From Chroococcus sp. CMT-3BRIN-NPC107 (GTDB lineage Bacteria; Cyanobacteriota; Cyanobacteriia; Cyanobacteriales; Chroococcidiopsidaceae), in assembly GCA_019359635.1 (NCBI GenBank), contig JAHHGY010000032.1, positions 1 to 41,779 of the forward strand: a DNA stretch of 41,779 bases. Reading direction: 5' to 3'. A program made the translations under genes and the position numbers. Each line of letters begins with the position of its first letter. The first letter of the stretch is position 1. A model generated the notes under the pieces. The model saw only the letters and a list, made by a program, of their open reading frames with translations, was not told the DNA's origin and did not search any database. This document shows positions 17,955-26,678 of this stretch, piece by piece.

Positions 17955-18749
17955 GTGGATAAGGCAAGTTTTTCTAAAAAACCGAAAAAGGTTCCCTCCC
18001 GCTCTTTAGATGATATTCCAGAGGCGTTAAGGGACAATCGTAAAGTTATACCTCGTCGTCGTTTTAAGTCGGTGGTGATAATTAGTAGTTTGGTTGGATT
18101 AGGCGTAATTGGCGCGATCTCTTTATTATGGTCTTTGAATGCTTCACCACCGAGTAAAGTTAGTCAATCTGCCGTTACCGTTTCTCCTGTACCACCAACA
18201 AGCGATCGCCCAAGTAACGAAAACGTACTATTAGGACATTTTGCTTATCCCGAAGCATCTCCAAAAGATTTACAACCAATTTCAAGCGATCGGCGTTTCA
18301 AGCTGCGTAAAGCCGCCGCCCAACAATTTAATGCTATGAGTGCCTCAGCTAGAGCCTCTGGGGTGGTGTTAGTGCCAATTTCTGGTTTTCGCACTGTTAA
18401 AGACCAACAGCACCTATTTTTTGATGTCAAAGCCGAGCGCGGACAAACTGCCACCAAACGAGCCGAAGTCAGCGCACCGCCTGGATATAGCGAACATCAT
18501 ACAGGCTATGCGGTAGATATTGGCGATGGCAACACGCCCGCTACAAATTTGAGTACAAAATTTGAAACCACTAGAGCTTACAAGTGGTTGTCCGTCAATG
18601 CAGCGCGTTATAGCTTTGAATTATCTTTTCCCAAAAATAACCGCCAAGGAGTAAGTTATGAGCCTTGGCATTGGCGTTATGTAGGCGATCGCGATAGTTT
18701 AGAAACTTTCTATAAAGCCCAAAATCTCAAGTCTCGTCCAACTCCCTAG
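17955..18749 (+). CDS. VanY-type D-alanyl-D-alanine carboxypeptidase, membrane-anchored
   Basis: Zinc peptidase that trims the terminal D-Ala from peptidoglycan stem peptides in the periplasm. The 264-aa protein has a basic cytoplasmic N-terminus, one membrane anchor at about residues 39-60, a Ser/Pro-rich linker, and a VanY domain from about residue 100. Zinc-site motifs are intact: SEHHTGYAVD (residues 179-188, SxHxxGxAxD) and EPWHWR (236-241) with the base Glu236 and zinc ligand His239; SGFRTVKDQQ is the substrate-binding strand. It starts with GTG at 17955, preceded by CAGGAG about ten bases upstream. Its 3' end overlaps the convergent Uma2 gene by 23 bp. Confidence 0.9.
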   Translation: MDKASFSKKPKKVPSRSLDDIPEALRDNRKVIPRRRFKSVVIISSLVGLGVIGAISLLWSLNASPPSKVSQSAVTVSPVPPTSDRPSNENVLLGHFAYPEASPKDLQPISSDRRFKLRKAAAQQFNAMSASARASGVVLVPISGFRTVKDQQHLFFDVKAERGQTATKRAEVSAPPGYSEHHTGYAVDIGDGNTPATNLSTKFETTRAYKWLSVNAARYSFELSFPKNNRQGVSYEPWHWRYVGDRDSLETFYKAQNLKSRPTP

Positions 18750-19311
18750 AGTTTCCCAACTTTAACCAATTAAACAAATCTGCTACCGTCAGCCGTAAGT
18801 GTGCAACTAAATCGGGAACTGGTAATATATCGCTTTGGGTTAAAAGTCTTGTCTGCTGATTAGCGGGATAAACTAGCACAGATTTTTCCTCTGGATCGAT
18901 TAGCCAACCTAGTTTGCAGCCAGAATTTAGGCAGTGTAAGATATTTCCTGTTACTTTTGTCTGACGTTGGTCTGGCGAGAGAATTTCTATTGTCCAATCA
19001 GGGGCAATTGTAAATACATTAGCAATATCGCCATTTTCATCAACGGGTATTCTTTCCCAAGCAAAAAGCGTTACGTCTGGTACTATTGAACGTCCGCCAA
19101 AGGTACAACGCAATTCTGGAAAAGCTAGAGCAATTTGTTTTGCTTCGGTTAGGTCGTTGATAGCCGTAACTAGCTTACCTTGTAACTTACTATGTTTCCC
19201 TTGCGGCATTGGTTTTTGGATAATTTGACCGTTTATATACTCGCTATAGGGTTTAGTTTCTGGGAGTTTGAGAAACTCCTCTAGAGTAATTTTTGTGAGT
19301 GCTTGTACCAT
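18727..19311 (-). CDS. Uma2-family (DUF820) PD-(D/E)xK-fold protein
   Basis: A 194-aa Uma2 protein without a coiled-coil tail. The core is typical: FLKLPETKPYSEYINGQI at the N-terminus, an early acidic helix, FPELRCTFGGRSIVPDVTLF (Glu66, Asp79), and WTIEILSPDQRQTKV (Glu109, Lys119). This gives a plausible nuclease active site, though function is unproven for the family. The overlap with the VanY gene leaves no room for an intergenic terminator. It is followed on the other side by a GNAT gene transcribed the same way. Confidence 0.85.
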   Translation of the reverse strand: MVQALTKITLEEFLKLPETKPYSEYINGQIIQKPMPQGKHSKLQGKLVTAINDLTEAKQIALAFPELRCTFGGRSIVPDVTLFAWERIPVDENGDIANVFTIAPDWTIEILSPDQRQTKVTGNILHCLNSGCKLGWLIDPEEKSVLVYPANQQTRLLTQSDILPVPDLVAHLRLTVADLFNWLKLGNSRELDET

Positions 19312-19342
19312 AGTGCGATCGCTAGCAATACTTCCTATTTTG

Positions 19343-19843
19343 TCAGTTTAAAACTTTTTTCATAATCCAGTTTTGAATAATATATACGCCAACTTGCTCG
19401 AAACCTAGTTTTTGGTACAAGTGCAGAGCATTATCGTTGGTTGGAGCGCAACTTAAAGAAATTTGCCCGTAACCATCAGCTTTTGCTTGTGCAAATAGAT
19501 GAATTAGTAAAGATTTCCCTAACCCTTTGTTGCGGTACTGGGGGAGAAGTGCGATAGCAAGTTCTGGAGTGCGATCGTTTACATAGCCATAGCCGCGATT
19601 ATCTACTGTAAAAAGGCGATACCAAGCTGCGCCAATAGGCGTTTCAGCGTCAAGAGCAATAAATCCGCGATCGCTTTTAAGTCCCCAGTTTTGAAGATAT
19701 TTTGCTAAATCGGGAGTTTGCAAAACATCTCGTGAAGGTATTTTTTCTTCTCGTACACAACGCAAACTCCGAATCTCGTACAACATATCCCATAAAAATG
19801 GGACATCATCTTGATTAATTGCTCGAATACAATAAAAATCCAT
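19343..19843 (-). CDS. GNAT-family N-acetyltransferase
   Basis: A 166-aa acetyl-CoA-dependent acyltransferase. The acetyl-CoA-binding motif A is clear: LAIALLPQYRNKGLGKSLL (R-N-K-G-L-G loop), followed by ISLSCAPTNDNALHLYQKLG, the usual motif B with its Asn and Tyr, and FEQVGVY. The substrate cannot be predicted. Start ATG at 19843. It lies between RtcB (36 bp upstream on the same strand) and the Uma2 gene (31 bp downstream), so the three may form one transcript. Confidence 0.85.
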   Translation of the reverse strand: MDFYCIRAINQDDVPFLWDMLYEIRSLRCVREEKIPSRDVLQTPDLAKYLQNWGLKSDRGFIALDAETPIGAAWYRLFTVDNRGYGYVNDRTPELAIALLPQYRNKGLGKSLLIHLFAQAKADGYGQISLSCAPTNDNALHLYQKLGFEQVGVYIIQNWIMKKVLN

Positions 19844-19879
19844 TTATAAAAAAGCGGACAAAATGCCCGCCCCAAATAA

Positions 19880-21067
19880 TTAACCTTTCACACAAACAAC
19901 TTGTTTGAGAGTTGCCACAACTTCAACCAAATCAGCTTGATTGCTCATTACCGTATCTATAGATTTATAAGCGCCGGGAATTTCATCTAAAACACCTTCA
20001 TCTTTGCGACATTCTACGCCCTTGGTTTGCTCGACCAAATCGTCAAGAGTAAAGTTGAGCTTTGCCTTATTGCGAGACATCAAACGCCCCGCGCCATGAC
20101 TGCAAGAGCAATAACTATCTACATTACCTTTCCCTTTAACAATGAAAGATTTTGCCCCCATTGAACCAGGAATAATGCCGTAGTCTTCCTCTCGCGCTCG
20201 TACTGCGCCTTTGCGAGTCACGTATACGCTCTCGCCAAAATGCACTTCTTTTTCGGCGTAATTGTGATGGCAATTTACCGATAGCGAAGGTTTAGTTGGT
20301 TTACCACCAGCCAAATGCTTTTCTACAATCCGCTTAAAACGAGCCATCATCACATCTCGGTTAAAACGGGCGTAATTTTGCGCCCACTGCAAATCGTGCC
20401 AGTAAGCGGCAAATTCTGGCGTACCTGCAACAAAGTAAGCTAAATCTGCATCGGGTAAACGAGTATCTGCTAACTTGGCTAATTCCTTCGCTGTGCTGAT
20501 ATGGTTTTGAGCTAACATATTGCCGATATTGCGCGAACCAGAATGCAGCATTAGCCAAACTTGATCCTCGCTATCAATACAAACTTCTAAAAAGTGATTT
20601 CCGCCTCCAAGGGAACCCATTTGGTTCATGGCTTTACTTTCTAAATGCTGCACTCCCGGATGTAAATCTTTAAATTCAGCCCAGCCTTGCCAATTAGTTA
20701 CAGATTTCTCGACAACTTTATTTTGATTAAATCCAACAGGAATATCTGCTTCAATATCCAACCGGATTTTTTTTAGCTTACCTTCTAGTTGTTTGGCGGT
20801 AAATGGAGTTTTAATTGCACCCATTCCGCAACCCACATCAACGCCCACAGCCGCCGGGATAATCGCATCGGTAGTTGCAACTACCGATCCCACCAATGCA
20901 CCTTTGCCTAGGTGAACATCAGGCATCAATGCTACGTGCTTGAATACAAAGGGTAAACTTGCGACATTTTTTGCCATCTGGGTTTCTTGTCCCCCCAAAG
21001 CATGATTTGCCCAAGAAAGCACTGGTTTGGGCGTAGATATATCTAGTTTTTCGTAGGGCATAAACAT
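19880..21067 (-). CDS. rtcB: RtcB-family RNA-splicing ligase
   Basis: GTP- and Mn-dependent ligase that joins RNA 2',3'-cyclic phosphate (or 3'-phosphate) ends to 5'-OH ends; in bacteria it is linked to RNA repair. The 395-aa protein has the metal and GMP site motifs in order: GVDVGCGMG (Asp77, Cys80), GGGNHFLEV, LHSGSRNIG (His175), NCHHNYAEKE, and CSCSHGAGRLMSR with the guanylylated His324. It ends QVVCVKG, like E. coli RtcB. Two in-frame ATGs lie at 21067 and 21061. Neither archease nor RtcA, common partners, is in the window. Confidence 0.92.
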   Translation of the reverse strand: MFMPYEKLDISTPKPVLSWANHALGGQETQMAKNVASLPFVFKHVALMPDVHLGKGALVGSVVATTDAIIPAAVGVDVGCGMGAIKTPFTAKQLEGKLKKIRLDIEADIPVGFNQNKVVEKSVTNWQGWAEFKDLHPGVQHLESKAMNQMGSLGGGNHFLEVCIDSEDQVWLMLHSGSRNIGNMLAQNHISTAKELAKLADTRLPDADLAYFVAGTPEFAAYWHDLQWAQNYARFNRDVMMARFKRIVEKHLAGGKPTKPSLSVNCHHNYAEKEVHFGESVYVTRKGAVRAREEDYGIIPGSMGAKSFIVKGKGNVDSYCSCSHGAGRLMSRNKAKLNFTLDDLVEQTKGVECRKDEGVLDEIPGAYKSIDTVMSNQADLVEVVATLKQVVCVKG

Positions 21068-21139
21068 TTGCCTATTTTTATACTACATGCATACTACAAG
21101 ACTTATACACGAACGTCAAGAGCGATCGCATAGGGTGGT

Positions 21140-21520
21140 TTAATCTTCTGTAGAAAGCGCGATATTGTTTAATTGCTCCAGAGTATTAATGTAATGCTCT
21201 GGCAATGTTTTAAATGGCGAATACCCATTCCACGTATGACTAAAGGGATAATGGGTAAAAAAAGGCTGAATGCGGATTGCATCTCTAGAAACGAGAAAAC
21301 AATAAGAACGAGGTATATTACTAAGCGTTGCGGAAAATTCTTCGCCGTTTTTTGCGTAAATTTTTAATTCCTTAATGCTCTCAGGTGAGAGTAAGGGATA
21401 AATTAATTTTTCCGCTTCTTCATAAGTAGCTTCTACCCAAAAAGCATCAATGAATTGAGTGCGAGCGCATTTCTGCCAATATAGTCGAACGAGTATATTT
21501 ACTTTATATTTAATGTATTT
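21140..21520 (-). pseudogene. Start-less coding relic (126 codons), unknown family
   Basis: On the minus strand 126 codons run without a stop from just after TAA (21521-21523) to TAA (21140-21142). There is no ATG or GTG and only one in-frame TTG, very near the end, so it lacks a usable canonical start. The protein looks genuine: QKCARTQFIDAFWVEA, YEEAEKLIYPLLSPESIKEL, EEFSATLSNIPRSYCFLVSR, HTWNGYSPFKTLPEHYINTL. It has balanced composition and cyanobacterial codon use. Either the 5' end has been lost or mutated (a natural start near the KVNILVRLYWQ segment would fit), or it uses a rare ATT or ATA start. I do not recognise the family. The 220 bp beyond it, up to the cytochrome gene, are very AT-rich and hold nothing recognisable but that gene's promoter. 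Confidence 0.55.
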
Positions 21521-21743
21521 TTAATAGATATTTATGCTTCATAGTTGTTAGCCCTATTTTCACTTCACTTATGTAAAATTTCTGATTTGCAATGCAGTTG
21601 TTTTTTATGTTATTTAATCATTTTAACGATAGTGTAAGCAATCATAGTTTTGTGAATCAAATACATGAGTTAGACCAAACTCATTTTAATAGATAGATAT
21701 TAAATTACTGCTAAAATAATATTAAATAAAACTAAGTAGATTA

Positions 21744-22073
21744 ATGAAAAAAATAGTAACTATTTTAGTCAGCGCGATCGCATTTTTAATCCTCGTTACT
21801 ACTCCAGTAGCGGCATCAACGATGGAGACAGCTACACTTTTTACTAATAACTGTGCGGGTTGTCATATAAATGGCGGTAATATTGTTCGGCGTGGTAAGA
21901 GTTTAAAGTCAAAAGCCCTAAAAAAATTTGGGATGGATTCGACGGATGCGATCGCATCTTTAATCAAAAATGGTCAATATGCTATGCCAGCTTACAAAGG
22001 TCGTCTCACCGAGCAGCAAATTCTCGATGTCTCCGCCTATGTATTAGAGCAAGCCAAGCGTAATTGGAAGTAA
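21744..22073 (+). CDS. Cytochrome c6-like lumenal cytochrome
   Basis: Small soluble c-type cytochrome that carries electrons in the thylakoid lumen or periplasm, classically from cytochrome b6f to photosystem I. The 109-aa precursor has a basic N-terminus and a hydrophobic signal peptide with a likely cleavage after PVAA (about residue 24). Haem attachment is Cys37-x-x-Cys40-His41 (CAGCH), and the sixth ligand is probably Met81 in YAMPAYKGRLTE. The ending AYVLEQAKRNW matches cytochrome c6. The HINGGNIVRRGKSLK loop points to a c6-like variant rather than the most typical petJ product. Methyltransferase translation starts 1 bp after the stop, so the genes are co-transcribed. Confidence 0.88.
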   Translation: MKKIVTILVSAIAFLILVTTPVAASTMETATLFTNNCAGCHINGGNIVRRGKSLKSKALKKFGMDSTDAIASLIKNGQYAMPAYKGRLTEQQILDVSAYVLEQAKRNWK

Positions 22074-22074
22074 T

Positions 22075-22803
22075 ATGTTTAAGAATTGTCTTGCCTTAAA
22101 ACTTTGCATTCTTTGCTGTTGTCTGCTGCTGGGTGCTTGTGGAACAGTAGCCGCAACCACAGATAATATTTATCAATTGAGAACCATCCACAGCCCTGAT
22201 GGTATCGGTAAGTTTTATCAAGGTAGAGAAATAGCTAAAGTTATGGGGCATACCGAAGCTCTTTGGTTAGAGCGTCCGTCACGGGAAGTTGAAGAACAAC
22301 CACAGAAGCTGATAGATGCTTTAAATCTCGCTCCTACAAGCGTTGTAGCGGATATAGGCGCAGGTACAGGCTATTTTAGCTTTAAGTTAGCACAAAAATT
22401 GCCTTTGAGCAAGGTCTTAGCCATAGATATTCAGCCAGAAATGTTAGATATTATTGAGTTTATAAAAAAGGAAAATAATATTACTAATGTACAGCCTATT
22501 TTAGGCACTCTTACTAATCCTAACTTGCCGGAAAATAGTATTGATTTAGCAATTATGGTTGATGCTTATCACGAGTTATCCCAACCCCATGAAATAATGC
22601 AAGAAGTCGTCAAAGCACTTAAACCTAAAGGCAAAGTAGTATTAGTTGAATATCGACGAGAAAATCCATTTATTGCGATTAAAAAGCTGCACAAAATGAC
22701 CCAAAAGCAAGCAATTAAGGAAATGTCCGCCGTAGGTTTAGAATGGGTAGAAACTCAAAGCTTTTTACCATCTCAACACTTGCTGATTTTTAGTAAAGCT
22801 TAA
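22075..22803 (+). CDS. Exported, lipoprotein-type class I methyltransferase
   Basis: A 242-aa protein with a lipoprotein signal: hydrophobic segment then LLGAC, lipid-modified Cys22. A complete SAM-dependent methyltransferase fold follows: motif I VVADIGAGTGYFSFKLA (from residue 90), LAIDIQPEMLDII (motif II acidic residue), IDLAIMVDAYHEL (motif IV), and ALKPKGKVVLVEYR (motif V/VI). The stretch GKFYQGREIAKVMGHTEALW is shared, from memory, with exported methyltransferases of other bacteria. The signal implies a location outside the cytoplasm, odd for an enzyme needing SAM. It begins 1 bp after the cytochrome c6-like gene, and its stop overlaps that of menD. Substrate unknown. Confidence 0.75.
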   Translation: MFKNCLALKLCILCCCLLLGACGTVAATTDNIYQLRTIHSPDGIGKFYQGREIAKVMGHTEALWLERPSREVEEQPQKLIDALNLAPTSVVADIGAGTGYFSFKLAQKLPLSKVLAIDIQPEMLDIIEFIKKENNITNVQPILGTLTNPNLPENSIDLAIMVDAYHELSQPHEIMQEVVKALKPKGKVVLVEYRRENPFIAIKKLHKMTQKQAIKEMSAVGLEWVETQSFLPSQHLLIFSKA

Positions 22804-24530
22804 ACTATATCTGCTGCAAACTTACCTAAATTTTCTTGTCGCCATTTAGCATCTAATTTACGGTTAGTTTGTAATTCTAAAACTCTAATTCCTGTAATTG
22901 GAAGTTCTTTCAATCTTTGCTGCAATTGCTCCCAGGATTTAATCAACTCATGTTCTACATTATAAGTTGCACATAGTGACGCGAAATTAATATTTTGAGG
23001 CGTGGCAAAAAAGTCTTCAAAAGGTGGTTCAAACTTAGAGATCGGTAACATTTCAAAGATACCACCGCCATTATTATTAATTAAGATAATTGTTAAATGT
23101 CCAATAAACTTATTATTTAACAAAAATCCATTAGTATCATGCAATAAAGCTAAGTCCCCCGTTAACATTACGCTACTTTGCTGACGATGAGCTATTCCTA
23201 AGGCTGTTGACAAAGTACCGTCAATTCCATTTGCACCGCGATTAAAAAGCGGGTGAATTTTTGAATTATTAGGTTGCCAGAAAAATTCTACATCTCTAAT
23301 TGGCATACTATTAGAAATAAACAAAGGCGTTCCCGATGGTAAAGCTTTTGATAATAACCAAGCAGTTTTACATTCAAAAATTTGCTCTATTTCTGCCATG
23401 CTACTATCTATTTTTGCTCTAGCTTTAGCTTCACATTCACACCATAGTTGCAAGTAAGAGTTGTGAGATTTGGGAGAAAACTTGTAAGTTTCAGCTAATT
23501 GCTCTATAGAAGTTTGCAGATGAGTTGTTTTACCATGAAGCGGATCTAAATTATGATGACTAGAATCAATCACCCATCTTTCAATTTGTGGAGAAGTTAA
23601 CCAAGTTCGCAACTCTTTACTTGTTGGTAATTCACCAATTTGAATTACAACTTCTGGCTTAAGCTGCTTTGACAACTCCGTATTTCTTAAAAGTAAATCG
23701 TAGGTAGAAATAAGATAGGGATTTAAGTTGGTATAGTTTCTAACAGGGGATAAACCTTCTGCTAGTACGGGAAACTGAAGAAGTTTAGATAAATGCGCGA
23801 TCGCATTTACATATTCTTGCGCCTTTTCTGGTTGTGCAACCCCAGCAATAATAATACCGCGCCTAGATTCTTGCCATTGCACCGGAAATATAGGCGCGGA
23901 TGTCTGCATAAGTTTAACCGATCGCAGATTTACACTACTAAAAAAGTCTTCCTCAATCAAAAAATTATCTGCAATCCCATCAGGAAGCGGCGCTAAAGGA
24001 TCTCGAAACGGGACATTTATATGCACCACCCCAGCTACAGGATTAAGCGCCCTTTCCCAAGCATGAATCGTTGTTTGGCGCAAATATGCCAACATCCCCA
24101 TATCCACCGATGGTAAAGCTAGTTCCGTTTGCCAATTTGGGTAAGTGCCGTACAATTTTAGTTGATCGATAGTTTGCCCTGAATGACAATCTCTAAGTTC
24201 CGGCGGGCGATCGCAAGTTAAAACGAGTATCGGTACTCTGCTTTCTTTTGCTTCAATTATCGCTGGGTAAAAATTTGCTCCCGCCGTACCCGAAGTACAT
24301 ACCAGCGCCACCGGAAGCTTGCACCTGCGGGCTATTCCCAGGGCAAAAAAGGCAGCGCTGCGCTCGTCAAGGACTGGAATGGCTTCTATACCTGTTTGCC
24401 TTGCAAAGGCGATCGCAAGCGGCGTAGAACGCGAACCAGGGCAGATAACGGCGGTAGTCAAACCCAGACACTTGAGTGTCTCTGTCAGTACGGAAGCAAA
24501 AAGTAGATTGGTATTTCTATAATCAATCAT
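22800..24530 (-). CDS. menD: 2-succinyl-5-enolpyruvyl-6-hydroxy-3-cyclohexene-1-carboxylate synthase (SEPHCHC synthase)
   Basis: ThDP enzyme that adds the succinic semialdehyde unit from 2-oxoglutarate to isochorismate, an early step to phylloquinone, the photosystem I quinone. The 576-aa protein is full length. Seen are ICPGSRSTPLAIAF, the ThDP glutamate motif LDERSAAFFALGIAR, CTSGTAGANFYPAIIEA, TCDRPPELRDCHSGQTIDQ, the MPIRDVEFF loop, and the ThDP/Mg motif TGDLALLHDTNGFL with IILINNNGGGIFEMLP. Start ATG at 24530. The stop interlocks with that of the convergent methyltransferase (TTAA at 22800-22803). No other men gene is present. Confidence 0.96.
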   Translation of the reverse strand: MIDYRNTNLLFASVLTETLKCLGLTTAVICPGSRSTPLAIAFARQTGIEAIPVLDERSAAFFALGIARRCKLPVALVCTSGTAGANFYPAIIEAKESRVPILVLTCDRPPELRDCHSGQTIDQLKLYGTYPNWQTELALPSVDMGMLAYLRQTTIHAWERALNPVAGVVHINVPFRDPLAPLPDGIADNFLIEEDFFSSVNLRSVKLMQTSAPIFPVQWQESRRGIIIAGVAQPEKAQEYVNAIAHLSKLLQFPVLAEGLSPVRNYTNLNPYLISTYDLLLRNTELSKQLKPEVVIQIGELPTSKELRTWLTSPQIERWVIDSSHHNLDPLHGKTTHLQTSIEQLAETYKFSPKSHNSYLQLWCECEAKARAKIDSSMAEIEQIFECKTAWLLSKALPSGTPLFISNSMPIRDVEFFWQPNNSKIHPLFNRGANGIDGTLSTALGIAHRQQSSVMLTGDLALLHDTNGFLLNNKFIGHLTIILINNNGGGIFEMLPISKFEPPFEDFFATPQNINFASLCATYNVEHELIKSWEQLQQRLKELPITGIRVLELQTNRKLDAKWRQENLGKFAADIV

Positions 24531-24610
24531 TGAGCGGGGACAAACCCCATTATTGAGTAAGCAAGCTCTTACTATTTTAGTTGGCGGTTTGCTGGCATTT
24601 GAGGAAAATT

Positions 24611-24970
24611 ATGGATTTGATTCAACTAACTGGGATTCGCAGCTATGGTTACACTGGCTACTTAGCTGAAGAACAAGTATTGGGACAATGGTTTGAGGTA
24701 GATGTGACGCTGTGGTTGGATTTGTCTATAGCGGGTTCAAGCGATCGCATTACCGACACTATCGATTATCGCAGCATTATTAGCAACGTCCAGCAGCTAA
24801 TTAAAACTTCTAAGTTTGCTTTGGTGGAAAAACTAGCTACAGAAATAGCTAAATCTATTTTAGATATTGGTGGTATAGCACAAGTTAAAGTTCAATTAAG
24901 TAAATCTGCTGCGCCAATTCCTGACTTTGGCGGCAAAATTACTCTTGAATTAACGAGAAGCAAAAATTAG
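24611..24970 (+). CDS. folB: Dihydroneopterin aldolase
   Basis: Cleaves 7,8-dihydroneopterin in folate synthesis. From the ATG at 24611 the protein is 119 aa, the normal size. Family features: IRSYGYTGYLAEEQVLGQWF (normally G-x-x-G-x-x-x-E-x-x), TDTIDYRSI (pterin-binding strand), VEKLATEIAKSIL with the conserved Glu, and the C-terminal VQLSKSAAPIPDFGG. GAGGAAAA lies 10-4 bases before this ATG, which decides it over the in-frame start at 24581. Its stop overlaps that of the convergent znuC gene (24967-24970). Confidence 0.92.
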   Translation: MDLIQLTGIRSYGYTGYLAEEQVLGQWFEVDVTLWLDLSIAGSSDRITDTIDYRSIISNVQQLIKTSKFALVEKLATEIAKSILDIGGIAQVKVQLSKSAAPIPDFGGKITLELTRSKN

Positions 24971-25749
24971 TTGTAGTCGAAATTAAAATTTCGCGGCAAA
25001 GATTTATTTTTACTGGGGTGATACGTAGCTAATAAGTTTTCTTGAGAAAGGGCAGCAATGGGCGTATCATCAGCAACTATAGTTTGATTGAAACAAATAA
25101 CGCGATCGCAATGACGGCTTACCATATCAATATCGTGAGAAATTTGTAAGATTGTCCAGTTTTCCTCTTGTTTTAACTGGTCTAATAATTGATAAAACTC
25201 TGCTGTTCCTTGCACATCTACTCCAGCAAAGGCTTCATCTAAAACCAACAGTTTTCTCGGCATTACTAAGCAATAAGCTAATAATACTCGCTTGAGTTCA
25301 CCACCGCTAAGAGTACCAATTGCTCTATGTTGTAAACGTTCGGCGTTTACTCGCCTTAAAGCTTGGTTAATTGCGGCTTGTCTTTGGTAATGATGTTGGC
25401 GAGAAAAAATTGCGATTCCTTTATTTTTTAGCCAACCCATTCCTACCAATTCTCGAACACAAATGGGAAAACTGCGGTCGAATATAAAGTTTTGCGGCAT
25501 ATAGCCAATTTGAGAACGTAGAGATTTTAAGTGCTCAATGGGACAATCAAAAATATTTACTCTACCATAAGAACGCTTGATTAAGTTTAAAATTGCTTGA
25601 ACTAGCGTACTTTTTCCCGCGCCATTTGCCCCTACTATTGCTGTATTTGTTCCTGGTAATAATTCAAAGGAAACATCTCTGACTGCTAGATACTTTCCGC
25701 GCACAACGGTTAAATTTTCAACTTTTAATATTGGTAATTGATTTTTCAT
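24967..25749 (-). CDS. znuC: Zinc/manganese-type ABC transporter ATPase
   Basis: Cytoplasmic ATPase of a metal-uptake ABC transporter. The 260-aa protein has Walker A VGANGAGKSTL, Q-loop IGYMPQNFIFD, the ABC signature TLSGGELKRVLLAY, Walker B LLVLDEAFAGVD, and the switch His in LQISHDID. The QNFIFDRSFPICVRELVGMG segment is typical of the metal (ZnuC/MntB) class. It starts 6 bp after the substrate-binding gene, so the two form one operon. The permease expected for a full transporter is not adjacent: the next gene downstream is folB on the opposite strand. Zinc is inferred from the partner protein. Confidence 0.88.
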   Translation of the reverse strand: MKNQLPILKVENLTVVRGKYLAVRDVSFELLPGTNTAIVGANGAGKSTLVQAILNLIKRSYGRVNIFDCPIEHLKSLRSQIGYMPQNFIFDRSFPICVRELVGMGWLKNKGIAIFSRQHHYQRQAAINQALRRVNAERLQHRAIGTLSGGELKRVLLAYCLVMPRKLLVLDEAFAGVDVQGTAEFYQLLDQLKQEENWTILQISHDIDMVSRHCDRVICFNQTIVADDTPIAALSQENLLATYHPSKNKSLPRNFNFDYN

Positions 25750-25755
25750 AACTAC

Positions 25756-26631
25756 CTACTTGCAAGCGGATTCTAAAGTTTTTAAATTTCCTTGCATTGC
25801 TGTAAAATAATGCTGCGGATCGAGCGTCCCAGACTCTAAAGAATCTAAGGGTTGCAAAGTTAAATTTAAGTCTTGAGATAGAGCTTTAAGCAATTTATTG
25901 TCAACACCTGGTTCGCCAAAAATAGCTTTGGCTTTGTATTGCTTCACGGCATTAATTGTCTTTTGTACATCTGTAGGTGAAAGCTGATCTTCAGGAAGTT
26001 CTACGACTGCAACTTGTTTAATTTGATAGCGATTAGCTAAGTAAGGATAAGCATCGTGAAAACTAATAAAGGTACAATTTGGATACTTTTGTAAACGCTG
26101 CTTATATTTCGCATCAAGCTTTTCTAGTTTTTGGATGTAAGCTGTAGCATTAGCTTGATAAGTCGCTTTATTTTCAGGATTTGCAGCAACTAAACCATCG
26201 CGGATATTTATTACTTGTTGCTTTGCTAAAACTGGATCTAGCCAAACATGAGGATTTCCCGCTAAAGACTTTATATTTGCACTAGCGTTAATCTCTTTTA
26301 ATTGAGGATTTTGAGCGGATTTTACAGTTCCGTCTAAAAACTCCTCAAAATCAATACCGTTTTTTACTAATATATTAGCCGTGGCGATCGCACTTACATT
26401 TGCTGGTGTTGCTTGATAATCGTGAACTTCTGTCCCTGGGGGAATCAACAGTTCTACTGGTTGTTCTTCTCCCACTACGGCTTTGGTAAACCAATACATC
26501 GGCAAAAAGGTAGCAACTACTTTAAGTTTGGGTGCTGGAGATGGTTGCTGTATCTGGGAATAGGACTGGTTGCAGCCTGTTAAAGCTGAACATATTAGTC
26601 CCACTAAAAGTAAGCTTTTCTGACAACGCAT
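25756..26631 (-). CDS. znuA: Zinc-binding lipoprotein of an ABC transporter (ZnuA-like)
   Basis: Periplasmic solute-binding protein that captures the metal for uptake. The 291-aa precursor has a lipobox SALTGC with Cys20. Metal ligands expected for the cluster A-I fold are His70 (GTEVHDYQ), His128 (NPHVWLDP) and His192 (SFHDAYPYLANRY). A His at the third position favours zinc; manganese-binding relatives carry Glu there. The long His-rich loop of many ZnuA proteins is absent. A Zur-box-like palindrome lies 48 bp upstream of the start codon, fitting zinc repression. Transcribed with znuC; divergent from the porin gene. Confidence 0.9.
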   Translation of the reverse strand: MRCQKSLLLVGLICSALTGCNQSYSQIQQPSPAPKLKVVATFLPMYWFTKAVVGEEQPVELLIPPGTEVHDYQATPANVSAIATANILVKNGIDFEEFLDGTVKSAQNPQLKEINASANIKSLAGNPHVWLDPVLAKQQVINIRDGLVAANPENKATYQANATAYIQKLEKLDAKYKQRLQKYPNCTFISFHDAYPYLANRYQIKQVAVVELPEDQLSPTDVQKTINAVKQYKAKAIFGEPGVDNKLLKALSQDLNLTLQPLDSLESGTLDPQHYFTAMQGNLKTLESACK

Positions 26632-26678
26632 TTTAAGCAGTAATTAAATGAGCATGAATATTATTATATTTTATATAA

